Positions 32,690 through 42,200 of a stretch of 64,000 nucleotides of DNA are shown here, piece by piece. The position numbers and the translations under genes are program-made. Position 1 is the stretch's first letter. Each line of letters opens with the position of its first letter. Source of the DNA: Peptoniphilus ovalis. GTDB taxonomy: Bacteria; Bacillota; Clostridia; Tissierellales; Peptoniphilaceae. Under the pieces are notes generated by a model, which made no database searches, was not told where the DNA came from, and was given only the letters and a program-made list of their open reading frames with translations. Location: the NCBI RefSeq assembly GCF_018919265.1, contig NZ_JAHLQO010000004.1, positions 236,524-300,523 on the forward strand. Reading direction: 5' to 3'.

Positions 32690-33685
32690 ATGAAATTTAA
32701 AGTTAAAGAAAATCACAATTTAGAGCTTGCTGGGTATAATGCTGATGATTTATTAGTAATTGAGGGTGTCGCCTTCCATAGTGGCACTAATGCTAATGGA
32801 GCTGTAATTTTTAAAGATGATGCTAAAAAAGACATTGGAACTATGGTTGGAAAACCCCTTAGAGTTTTATGGAATGGAAATCCCACAGGACATGGATATG
32901 ATAAAGTTAGTAATACTTTCAGCAAAGATGTTTTAAATATTGGATATATTCATAACGCCAACATTGAAGAAGGCGAAAACGATAGCTACAAAGCAAATGT
33001 TCAAGCAATTATGTGGAAAAAATATTATCCTGAAATTGCTGAAAGATTAATAGAGCTAGATAAAGAAAATAACCTAAATTTCTCAATTGAGGCAGAAAGG
33101 GAGATAGAAATATTGAAAAACGGAGATAGAAGATGTTTTAATAATAATTTTGTTGGACTTTCAATGGTAGCTAAGCCAGCATGGAATGAATCTAAATCAT
33201 TTATGGTAGCTGAAGATGAATCAGACAATGTTAATGCACTGGACACTCAAAATGGTGCTAAAAACAAATCAGAAGATAACAGCAATGTAAATGATAGCAT
33301 TAAAAGCAAAGAGGCTTTAATTGATGCTAAATTGGAACTTGTGAAAGCTCAAAAAGAAAATGAAGACTTGACAAAGGAACTTTTAAAATACAAAAAGATA
33401 GCAGAGGGCTATGAAATTAAAAATAAAGGTCAAGAAAGATTTGACAGACTTTCAAAATATGGCGAAGTCAAAGATGATATTGAAGAGCTTGGGAAATTAA
33501 GTGATATAGATTTCGTAAACAAACTAGAGGCTTATGTAGATGATTTTGCCAAAGGTTTAAAGGAATCAGAAAAAAATGATGATACAGATAAGACTAACTC
33601 AATATCAACGCTTATTGATACTAGAAAGAAAGCAGAATCTAAAGAACCTAAAGAGGCACTCTTAGACATTTTAAGAAGAAAATAA
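32690..33685 (+). CDS. prohead protease/scaffold fusion
   Basis: 331 residues. The N-terminal 175 look like a capsid maturation protease (GYIHNAN, NLNFSIEAEREIE, FVGLSMVAKPAWN). The C-terminal half is a charged coiled coil (KAQKENEDLTKELLKYKK), the scaffold part. Located between portal and capsid, as expected. Confidence 0.78.
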   Translation: MKFKVKENHNLELAGYNADDLLVIEGVAFHSGTNANGAVIFKDDAKKDIGTMVGKPLRVLWNGNPTGHGYDKVSNTFSKDVLNIGYIHNANIEEGENDSYKANVQAIMWKKYYPEIAERLIELDKENNLNFSIEAEREIEILKNGDRRCFNNNFVGLSMVAKPAWNESKSFMVAEDESDNVNALDTQNGAKNKSEDNSNVNDSIKSKEALIDAKLELVKAQKENEDLTKELLKYKKIAEGYEIKNKGQERFDRLSKYGEVKDDIEELGKLSDIDFVNKLEAYVDDFAKGLKESEKNDDTDKTNSISTLIDTRKKAESKEPKEALLDILRRK

Positions 33686-33697
33686 GGGAGGAAAAAA

Positions 33698-34111
33698 ATG
33701 TTATCAAAAAGAATTGATTTAGGGTCTATTCCTTTCGGTCTTTACAAAACTAAAGATGAAATGGTAAAAGGAAGACTTGTAAAATTCAACCAAAAAGATG
33801 GATTATTAGAATACGCTACTTCTGATGATGAGGCAAACGCTTTCGTAACTTTAAGAATTGAAACTAATGCTGGTGGAGATATTAAAGACCACGACAAAAT
33901 CAAAAAAGATACTAGAGCAGTTGCTCATACATTAGTTAAAGATAATGTATGGGCTACTACAGAAGTTGAAGGTATTGATGCTCTTAAAGTTGGCGACAAG
34001 CTAACTTGTGGTGCTGATGGAAAACTTTCTAAAGGTGAAGGAAAATTTGTTGTTACTGATATTTCTCACTTTGGTTCAACTCCAGCAGTTGATGTTATGT
34101 ATTTAGGATAA
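33698..34111 (+). CDS. probable capsid decoration protein
   Basis: 137 residues, beta-rich, with GRLVKFNQKDGLLEYAT and DALKVGDKLTCGADGKL, as in small head-decoration proteins. Call by fold impression and its place right before the capsid gene. Strong ribosome site GGGAGG. Confidence 0.6.
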   Translation: MLSKRIDLGSIPFGLYKTKDEMVKGRLVKFNQKDGLLEYATSDDEANAFVTLRIETNAGGDIKDHDKIKKDTRAVAHTLVKDNVWATTEVEGIDALKVGDKLTCGADGKLSKGEGKFVVTDISHFGSTPAVDVMYLG

Positions 34112-34122
34112 GAGGTGAAACA

Positions 34123-35055
34123 ATGGCAAAAACATTTTTAGAGATTGCTGAAGCTTATAAAAATAGACAAATCGACAGCAATGATAAAGATATTAAAAAT
34201 ATTGAAGAATATTTAATGGAACTTGCATCTACCGAAGATGGAAGAAATGAAATCGCAGAAATTATTGGTGTATATCTACAAGATTCTATGAATACTATTG
34301 ACATTGCTCCAATGATTACTGATTCAAAACACTTTAATCTTGGCGATAGACCAGAATTTAGATTAAAGAAAAAAGGAATTAAGGCTTATTGGATAGCTCC
34401 TAATTCTACAACTCCAAAGACTAGAAACTATCAAGAAACACTTTCTATGGATTTTGAAACACTTTCTGTTAGACCTGAATGTTTACTTGATGAGCTAAAA
34501 GCTGGTAGAGTATCTTCCCTAGCTGAACTTCTAGCTGATGGACAAGAAGCTTTAAGAAATGCAATTGTTGCAAAAATCTTCACAATTCTAGGACAAGTTT
34601 ACAACGAAACTAATAATGCTGAATATTTAACTGTTTGTACTACTAAACTTGAAAAATCTGCTATTGAAGAAGCGATTGATAAAGTAACTTATAGAACTGG
34701 TAAAAAAGCAGTTATTCTAGGAGATAAGCTTCTAACTAACCAAATCATGGGATTTGAGGGCTACACTAATGAAGCCAACGAAGAAATTAGAAAAAATGGT
34801 ACTCTTGGATATTTCAGAGGAGCTAGAATTGTAGGCGTTAATGATGTGTATGATGAAGCTCTTGGAAAATCTTTAGTTCCAAAAAATAGATTATTTATTG
34901 TTTCTGACAAAATTGGATATTCTGCTACTCATGGTGATGTTAAAACTGGACAAGAAAACTCTATCGAAGATTGGTCTTGGAACGCAAGAATAGACATGGA
35001 ATGGGGTATCGCAATCACTAATCCAAAAGGAATACAAGTAATCGAAGTAAAATAA
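34123..35055 (+). CDS. major capsid protein
   Basis: 310 residues. Order (protease, decoration, this gene, connectors) and length fit an HK97-fold capsid protein. Visible features: an N-terminal helical arm, a central QEALRNAIVAKIFTIL spine-like helix, a GYFRGARIVGVND strand and an ending ITNPKGIQVIEV. Well-optimised ribosome site GAGGTG. Confidence 0.85.
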   Translation: MAKTFLEIAEAYKNRQIDSNDKDIKNIEEYLMELASTEDGRNEIAEIIGVYLQDSMNTIDIAPMITDSKHFNLGDRPEFRLKKKGIKAYWIAPNSTTPKTRNYQETLSMDFETLSVRPECLLDELKAGRVSSLAELLADGQEALRNAIVAKIFTILGQVYNETNNAEYLTVCTTKLEKSAIEEAIDKVTYRTGKKAVILGDKLLTNQIMGFEGYTNEANEEIRKNGTLGYFRGARIVGVNDVYDEALGKSLVPKNRLFIVSDKIGYSATHGDVKTGQENSIEDWSWNARIDMEWGIAITNPKGIQVIEVK

Positions 35056-35068
35056 TAAGAGGTGCTAA

Positions 35069-35476
35069 ATGAAGAAATACAAAGTTATCAATGACTATGG
35101 TATTAATATCTCTTTAAATTTCAACAACTTAGATGGGAGAGTTGTAAAAATTCTCCCTCATAGTTTTGTATATATTACAGAAGACCAAATGCTTTATCTG
35201 TCCTACTCTTCTAAAATATTAGAATCTGGAATTATTAGAGTTGAGGATTCTGCTAAAGAGATTCCTGATGTTAAAGAAAAGATAGTTGAAGAAAACATTT
35301 TTGACAAAAACAAAATTCAATCACTACTTTCACTAACAATTAAGGATTTAGAGGCTGAAATTGCTAAAGTAGATAATATATTAGGTCTTAAAGAGTTATT
35401 AAAAGAGGCTGAAAAGGCTGATAAAACAAAAGGGTTCATACAAGCTATAAACAATCGTATAGATGAATTAGTGTGA
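35069..35476 (+). CDS. hypothetical structural protein after capsid
   Basis: 135 residues: beta-rich first half, then a helical end (LKELLKEAEKADKTKGFIQAINNRIDEL) that I know from proteins following capsid genes in clostridial phages. Possible head-tail joining component; not certain. Confidence 0.6.
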   Translation: MKKYKVINDYGINISLNFNNLDGRVVKILPHSFVYITEDQMLYLSYSSKILESGIIRVEDSAKEIPDVKEKIVEENIFDKNKIQSLLSLTIKDLEAEIAKVDNILGLKELLKEAEKADKTKGFIQAINNRIDELV

Positions 35477-35480
35477 TGCT

Positions 35481-35996
35481 ATGGCTAAAGAACTCATTGC
35501 AATTAGAACTATTTTGGATAGATTAGTTGCTGATGAAGAGTCAGAAGAATTAAAACCAGCCTTTAAGAATTTAAAAACAACTAATTCTTTTGTCATTATG
35601 GGTGTAGCACAAGCTGGTTCTAATATAAGGAAGAATTTTATAAATCTTTCAGATTCAATATCTCCTGATTTAGAGCTGGAAAGTATTGAGTGTAAAAAGA
35701 TGTCTAATAGAGAATTAATTCTTGCTTCAAGATATGCTTATAGAGAGCTTGTTCTTAGCGTACATCACAGTTACGCTAAAAAGGCTGTAAACTTCTCTAT
35801 CAATACTCTTTCTGTTAAAGGTTTGACTGAACGTGCTAAGGAGATTATGAGAATTGTTTGGTGGTGTGACACTCAAATCAAAGAAATCTTAGCAGACATA
35901 AAATCCAATCCAGAAGATGAAAATGGCAACTATTTATCTTCATTTAGTGGTTACGTTGAAGAAATGAAACTCATAAATGACACAATAAGGTATTAG
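35481..35996 (+). CDS. probable head-tail connector component
   Basis: 171 residues, largely helical. No family recognised, but position (second after capsid, before the neck and gp10-like genes) corresponds to the adaptor protein in siphophages. Confidence 0.5.
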   Translation: MAKELIAIRTILDRLVADEESEELKPAFKNLKTTNSFVIMGVAQAGSNIRKNFINLSDSISPDLELESIECKKMSNRELILASRYAYRELVLSVHHSYAKKAVNFSINTLSVKGLTERAKEIMRIVWWCDTQIKEILADIKSNPEDENGNYLSSFSGYVEEMKLINDTIRY

Positions 35997-35997
35997 G

Positions 35998-36729
35998 GTG
36001 ATGGTTATGCGAGATGATTTTAATTCTACCGTTGGTAGAAATAGTGAAGAACACAGAACCACAGCTGATGTTTTTGATGCTGTCTACTCTACCCCATCTA
36101 CCTTTGATTTACCTCTTGATGACATTAAGACTTATGTAGATGACTTGTTGATACATCAAATTGGTACTAAAGTTCTGGTTGATGGAAATCCAGAGTTTGT
36201 AATAACTTCTGACTTAAAGAAAGTCTACACAAACATTCAAGGACACATGAAAGATGCAACTTTTCTTCATACAACAGCAGCAAAAAGAGGCTCAATAGTG
36301 GAGTTCCCTAATGGCTCTCTTGCTATTGTTTATACTATTCCTAATGATGACATAGTCATTAAGAGTGCTAGAATTGTTATATTTAATAATTACATTGATT
36401 TCTTTAGTCCTAGAGTTGAGTATGATGAAGACCCTAACTCCCCTACTTATGGAGATGTTAAAGAGTTTTTAGTAATCACTGAAAAGAGGATGCCTGTATA
36501 CATTGAAAAAACAGGAATTGAATATAGAAATCAAGATGTGGGATTGCTACATGATACAGTTTATAGATTAGTAGGCTCACAAAAAGATATGACAGCAAAA
36601 ATAGGAGATGTTGTCTTAGTTGAAGGTGGATATTATGAAATATCAGATAAGGACACACTAACATCAGGTATTTGTAATATGCAACTTAGAACAACAAGAG
36701 ACAACTATGATAAGTATGTCATTAAATAG
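35998..36729 (+). CDS. probable head-closure/connector protein
   Basis: 243 residues, mostly beta with an acidic insert (DEDPNSPTYGDV). No family recognised. Placed between adaptor-like and gp10-like genes, so a connector or head-closure role is inferred. Overlaps the next gene by 23 bp. Confidence 0.5.
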   Translation: MMVMRDDFNSTVGRNSEEHRTTADVFDAVYSTPSTFDLPLDDIKTYVDDLLIHQIGTKVLVDGNPEFVITSDLKKVYTNIQGHMKDATFLHTTAAKRGSIVEFPNGSLAIVYTIPNDDIVIKSARIVIFNNYIDFFSPRVEYDEDPNSPTYGDVKEFLVITEKRMPVYIEKTGIEYRNQDVGLLHDTVYRLVGSQKDMTAKIGDVVLVEGGYYEISDKDTLTSGICNMQLRTTRDNYDKYVIK

Positions 36730-37294
36730 TTTGGGATTAAAGTTTGATATTTTAGGTCTTATAACTGATTTAGAAAAAGCTCTTAATTATAGGGTCTCCA
36801 CTCTGGTTGAAGAAATGGTTCAATCTTTAAATAGTGTTGACTATGAATATTCAGGTGGGACATATAAGCAAGAGATGATTAAATGTGCAGAAGATGAAAT
36901 CAAATTTATACTTGGTTCAGACCACTTTTATGCTTGGATAGTGGAGTTTGGTAGAGGTTCACTTTTAGATGAATCCAACCCATTCTTGGCTGAATATAAA
37001 GCTAGTGATTATTGGAATGATAAAAGACCTGATAATCGCATTAGGTCAAGACAAAGAAGGTCTAGTCCACATATAATCCCTGATTGGCAAGGTGGACATG
37101 GCACTACAGAAATAGTGGGTTCTAATTATGGTGGTAGAGTTTTGGAGCATCAAGGAAATCCTATGTATGACCCAATTGCTCCTAGAAAGCCTATAAGAAA
37201 CGCTATTGATGATGGTAGAGATAAAATGATTTCTGCTGTTAGGGAAGTTTTTAGGACTTTCCCCTATTCTGATTACATTAAAGGTGGTGGTTAA
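36707..37294 (+). CDS. HK97 gp10-like neck/tail-completion protein
   Basis: 195 residues. ALNYRVSTLVEEMVQSL followed by FYAWIVEFGRGSL and the long GG-rich insert match HK97 gp10-type proteins, where VEFG is typical. The ATG three codons downstream is an alternative start. Joins head and tail. Confidence 0.7.
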   Translation: MISMSLNSLGLKFDILGLITDLEKALNYRVSTLVEEMVQSLNSVDYEYSGGTYKQEMIKCAEDEIKFILGSDHFYAWIVEFGRGSLLDESNPFLAEYKASDYWNDKRPDNRIRSRQRRSSPHIIPDWQGGHGTTEIVGSNYGGRVLEHQGNPMYDPIAPRKPIRNAIDDGRDKMISAVREVFRTFPYSDYIKGGG

Positions 37295-37295
37295 T

Positions 37296-37751
37296 ATGAA
37301 GCTAAAAAGTATTGCTGTTGAACTATTTTCAACCTTAACTAAAGATGAAAAGCTTTTAGAGTTAATGGAAGTTCCTAAAGTATACACAAATGGAAAATAT
37401 AAATATTTAATGAAAGACATAAAAAAGCAATTCTTGGAAGAGAAAAATCCAGGCGATTTAGTTGATACAGACTTTATAAGGCTTTGTGTTTATGAACTAC
37501 CAGCAACTAAGTCAAGATTTTCTATATTAGAAAGGTCTTATATTCAGATAGATATTTATGTAACAAAAAAAAGAAATGTACGAGATAGGCGTACACTTAT
37601 GATAGCTGACAGATTAAGGGAATTACTTCATAATTCAAAAATATTTGATTATGATATTACCTATTTCAATAGAAACCCTGATAGTGAAGCTCAAAATGCA
37701 GAATGGACTAAATATGGAATTACATTCTGCTATAGTAATATAATAATTTAA
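37296..37751 (+). CDS. probable tail terminator protein
   Basis: 151 residues from the ATG at 37296 preceded by GGTGG. Mixed alpha/beta, with VCVYELP-type strand (LCVYELPATKSRFS) and IDIYVTKKRNVRDRR. Location just before the tail tube gene fits tail terminator proteins, which cap tube growth. Inference from order. Confidence 0.6.
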   Translation: MKLKSIAVELFSTLTKDEKLLELMEVPKVYTNGKYKYLMKDIKKQFLEEKNPGDLVDTDFIRLCVYELPATKSRFSILERSYIQIDIYVTKKRNVRDRRTLMIADRLRELLHNSKIFDYDITYFNRNPDSEAQNAEWTKYGITFCYSNIII

Positions 37752-37762
37752 GGAGGAAAAAG

Positions 37763-38527
37763 ATGTCAAAATCAATAATTTATGGTATTGGTGAGGCTGT
37801 ATTAACAGACTTAAAAGATGAAAGTAAAATTATAGGTTTTTCTAAACTACAAAACTTAACAATCGATATGAGTGCTGAAACTGATGAAGTTCGTGGTGGT
37901 GATGACCCATATCCAATTACAGAGTTTCCTAGAACAAACAATATAACAATCACAGCACAAGATGCCCTATTTGATATAGATTATATTGCACTTGCTCAAG
38001 GTACTAAGTACGAACAAAAGGCTTCTGTAGATATGACAGAGTTTTTAAATATTGTGATTCCTGCTGATGGTGTTGTAGAGTTACCTGAAACTCCAGTTGA
38101 AAATTCTGTAACAATTAGAGGATTCGAAAAAGCTGAAGCTCCAGCTAAAGGTAAGTTCAAAGTTGAAGGAAAAACAATTACTTTTCATGCTGATGATGCA
38201 AACGTTTCCATTAATGGTATCTATAAAGTTAAGAGAACTCAAGGCGTTAAATCAATCGCAGGACTTAAAGGAAAATTCCCTAAACCATTTAAGTTCACTC
38301 ATAGAGTTCCAATCTACAATGATGAAAACCAAATTGTTCAACAAATGGAATTTACAATCTTTAAATGTAAATCTGATTCAAACTTTAACTTTGATTTAGC
38401 ACAACAACAAGCATACGCTCCACAAGTTTCTCTTAAAGCTCTTGACCCTAAGAGACCAGATAAGAAACTTTGGGATATTGTAGTAGTTGATGTTGAACCA
38501 GAAGAAGGAAACTTCGGAACAGTTTAA
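37763..38527 (+). CDS. major tail (tube) protein
   Basis: 254 residues, beta-rich. It directly precedes the frameshifted chaperone pair and tape measure, the invariant place of the tube gene. Features: LQNLTIDMSAETDEVRGGDD near the N-terminus and KFTHRVPIYNDENQ later. Residues about 100-150 look like a small inserted domain. Confidence 0.85.
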   Translation: MSKSIIYGIGEAVLTDLKDESKIIGFSKLQNLTIDMSAETDEVRGGDDPYPITEFPRTNNITITAQDALFDIDYIALAQGTKYEQKASVDMTEFLNIVIPADGVVELPETPVENSVTIRGFEKAEAPAKGKFKVEGKTITFHADDANVSINGIYKVKRTQGVKSIAGLKGKFPKPFKFTHRVPIYNDENQIVQQMEFTIFKCKSDSNFNFDLAQQQAYAPQVSLKALDPKRPDKKLWDIVVVDVEPEEGNFGTV

Positions 38528-38536
38528 GGTGATTAA

Positions 38537-38911
38537 ATGAGTAATAAACAATCCGTTGATTTTGAAAAAGAACAAAAGGATATTGTTTCTGCTCTAGGAT
38601 TAGGAACAGAGGTTTCTTGTTTTATTGATGAGAAACCTCGTGTTGCCTACCCTATCACTCTAAAAGACTATCCTGAATTTGTTCGTGCTATATCAACAAT
38701 TAATCCAATGAATATAGCACAATCTTTTTTTGTTGATAATGGAGAAGGACTTAAAAATGCTATCTCTATGACTTTTGGTGCTGAAGCAGTTGAAGAAATC
38801 CTTGAAAATGTTGATGCTTCTAACTTTGAAGAATTTGTAAAAAAAATGTTTGAAATTAATGGTTTAGTTCTTAGTAACGATAAAAACTTGGATAAGGATA
38901 AAAAAAAATAA
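38537..38911 (+). CDS. tail assembly chaperone, upstream product (gpG-like)
   Basis: 124 residues, helical, ending in a Lys/Asp-rich tail just after nine A. Sits between tube and tape measure. At the A9 run (38900-38908) a -1 shift would continue into the frame ending at 39174, as in lambda G/GT. Confidence 0.8.
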   Translation: MSNKQSVDFEKEQKDIVSALGLGTEVSCFIDEKPRVAYPITLKDYPEFVRAISTINPMNIAQSFFVDNGEGLKNAISMTFGAEAVEEILENVDASNFEEFVKKMFEINGLVLSNDKNLDKDKKK

Positions 38912-39174
38912 GTTTTAAATCTGGTATTCATGCCATTATGATTTACACTCATTTACCTTACTCTGAAATACAAAATCTAACAATTAATCAATATTCAGAC
39001 TTACTTTCTATGATTCAAATGAAACAGATATGGGATTTGCAAACTAACACCGTTGCAATGAGTGGTGAATTTGATGAGGATGTCAATCCACTCTACACTT
39101 TTACTGAACAAGTTGAACAAGATAGAAAAATGACTGTACATGAAGCTAGCCAATTAGTTTCAATGCTTAAATAA
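38908..39174 (+). CDS. tail assembly chaperone, -1 frameshift extension (gpT-like)
   Basis: Read after a -1 slip on A AAA AAA, the frame runs from 38908 (ATA AGT TTT) without interruption to 39174, adding about 88 residues including IYTHLPYSEIQNLTINQYSDLL. An internal ATG at 38938 has no ribosome site, which supports fusion rather than separate translation. The long product should bind the tape measure during tail assembly. Confidence 0.8.
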   Translation: MSFKSGIHAIMIYTHLPYSEIQNLTINQYSDLLSMIQMKQIWDLQTNTVAMSGEFDEDVNPLYTFTEQVEQDRKMTVHEASQLVSMLK

Positions 39175-39197
39175 GGGGTTTGTCCCTTATTTTTTTT
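39171..39197 (+). terminator. intrinsic terminator between chaperone and tape measure genes
   Basis: ATAAGGG (39171-39177), 6-nt loop, CCCTTAT (39184-39190), then seven to eight T. Strong, yet inside the late operon and before an essential 7.7-kb gene. Confidence 0.85.
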
Positions 39198-39216
39198 ACT
39201 TAAAATAGGGGGATTT

Positions 39217-42200
39217 ATGAGTGAAGAATTAAAATTGTTTGGTGAGGTCGGTCTTGGCTATGAGCAGTTACTTAAAGATGCCTCTCAAATTGAAAAAATA
39301 CTTAAAGATATAGATAAAAACGCAAAAGACCTTGGTGAGTCTTTTAAGAAAAATGGAATTAATATTGATACTAAAAAATCTCAAAAAGAACTTGAGGATT
39401 TGTATAGAACAGTCGACAGGTTTGTTGAAACTAATAAAAAGGCTGGAAATTCTGTAGATGGATTGACTAAAGATTTTGTGGATTTATCTACTGTTATTGG
39501 CAAAAACATCTCTGATGTCGACAAAGCAACCAAAACACTTCAAAGCATAGACTTAGGTGCTGATGCTTTTAAAGTTCAATCTTCTGAAATAGAAAAAGCT
39601 ATTGCAAAACAAAGAAAAGAGCTAACGCAATGGGCTAAGGAAAGAAGTAGATTAACTCAAGAATTTTCTACTAGAGATATAGCTAAAATGGCTATTGATG
39701 ATTACAAACAAACATCAAAATCAGGTGGAATAATTGATACAGCTGTTTCACTGGAAAGAATGCAAAAAGCCATTAATGTTGTTAATTATGATTTGGATAG
39801 AAATAAAAAAATCATAGCTGATACAGAAATCGCTTATGAGAAAGCTAAAAACAAAGTTAGAGAATTTGTAATCGAACAGAAGAAGATTGGCAAAAACATT
39901 TCACCAGATGAATTAAGGGCTAACATCAATAGAGCTACATCTTTAAATATGGGGCTTGGTTACAAAGAAGAGGCTCTTAAAGGTGGCATTACAAAAGTAA
40001 CGACTAGGTATTATGATAATGCCCAAAATGAAATAAAGAAAATTTATCATGTTACTACAGAGGGTGGCATTAAGGTTATAAATGCTGTCAAAAAAACAGG
40101 GGTTCAAGCTGTCAAAGAAGTCAAAGGTTCTCTAAGTGAAATAAAAAGAGAAAATAGACTACTCACTACTCAAGCGAGAAATCTTGATAAAGAACTTAGT
40201 AAGCCTCTTGGAGATACTTTTAAAGGCTCTGGGAAAGCATTAGGAATGATGTTAGGACAGCTATTTGCTGTTAAGCAAGCTGTTGGGTACATTAATAGAG
40301 AAATGATGGAGTTTGAGAAGAACTCTGTTGAGATACAACGTATCACTAATTCAACTAAGCAAGAAATGGAAGACTTGAATAAAGTTTCATTCGATTTTGC
40401 TAAAAACATGGGTCTTAATGTGAATATGATTCAAGAAATTGAAGGCTTGTGGGCTAGAGCTGGTCGTTCTGGACAAGATTTAATTGATGCCACAAAAACA
40501 ACTGCATTAGGTTTTAATGTGGCTGAATTTAAGGATGCTGAATCTGCTGTTGCATCCATTAACTCTATTGTCAATCAAATGTATCAAGGAGATGCTTCTA
40601 AAGCTCCAGAGATACTTGATGCTTTAGTTAAAGTTGCAGACAAGACTGCTGTTAGAAATGTAAATGACCTTGTAGAAGTAGTTTCTCGTTCAGGTGCTAA
40701 TGCAAAAGAGCTTGGAATGAGTCTGCATGACCTTAATGCTGTTTCAACAATAGTAATGGAGCGTATGAAAGTTACTGGGGATGTTTTAGGTACACAGTTC
40801 AAAACTATCTTCGCTTACATGACAGATGGCAAAAGGATAAATAAGCTAAAAGAGTATGGTGTTGAATTTACCAATATAAATAAAAATGGTGTCGAATCAT
40901 TAAAACCTTTCCCTGAAATGATGGACAATCTTGTGGCTAAATATAAAGAATTGAAAGCACAAGGTAAAGATGTTATAGCAAATAACATGATTAAAGAACT
41001 TTCAGGAGTTAGGCATATAGCTGTATTGAAAAATATGATGGAAGGTTGGAATTCCTATAGACCTAGAGTAGCTTTGTCAGAAAATTCCAAAGGTTTTGCT
41101 GAGAGACAAAATGAAAGAATAATGGATACTTATGCCAAAAAAGTTGAGCAATTAAAAGTTTCACTTCAAGAAATGGCTGTTGCTATTGGTAATTCTGGAT
41201 TATTAGACACTATGAAATCTTTTGTTGATACTCTTGCAAATGGCTCTGAAATTATAGGAAAATACCATAAACAGATAATAGCTGTTGTTATTGCATATGT
41301 AGCTTTAAAAAAGTCAATAAGTGGACTAAATGCAATAAAAGATTTGGCTGGGCTTGAGAGTCTTAGCTCTTTATTGGAAGCCATTTCAAAGAAAACTGGT
41401 GCAGGAAAAGCACTATCTTCATTTAATGATGTTCTCAAAAAGACTGCTACTCAAACTGCAACAACTGGTGGCAAGCTTGCTGGACTGGGAACTTCCTTTG
41501 GGGCTTTAAAAGGTAACATTGCTACTGTAATATCATCTCTGAACCCTCTAACTATTGGAATTGTAGCTGTTGGAGCAGCTATTGCTGGTCTTGTTGCTTA
41601 TCAAAAATATCAAAAAGATAAGAGATTGGCTATCCTAGATGATTTTACATCTGGAAGAGCAAAAGAAGCTCAAGATAATATAGCAAATTTAAGAGATGAG
41701 CTTAATAAGTTAATAAATAGCGAAGCATATAAACAAGGCGACACAAACGCATTAGAAGATTACAAGGCACTTACAAAAGATTTAGCTGATGCCTTAGGTA
41801 TTGAGCATTCTGTCATTATTGAAAGTAAATCTTCAAGAGAAGCTTATAATGAAACATTAAAGCAAACTATTGCCCTTAAAGAGCGTGAGTATGAACTTAA
41901 TGCTAAAATAGCAAAAAATGAAGCAAATACAGAAATTCAAAACAAATTAGGTGGTTCTGACTTTGCTAGAGAAAATGGTATCAGTGATGCTTATGCTTAT
42001 GTCAGAAACTACATGGAGGCTTTAAACAAGGTTAAAAGGCTTCAAGAGGAAATTAAAAATAACCCAGAAGATGTAGGGCTTGGAGATAAGTTAAGCAAGG
42101 CATCTGCTAAGCTAAGCGAAAGAGAATTGTCTTTAAATAAATTCATTCAAGATTTAGCTAAGCTTCAAGCTCAAGCTGGACTTACTGATGAAGAATTAAG

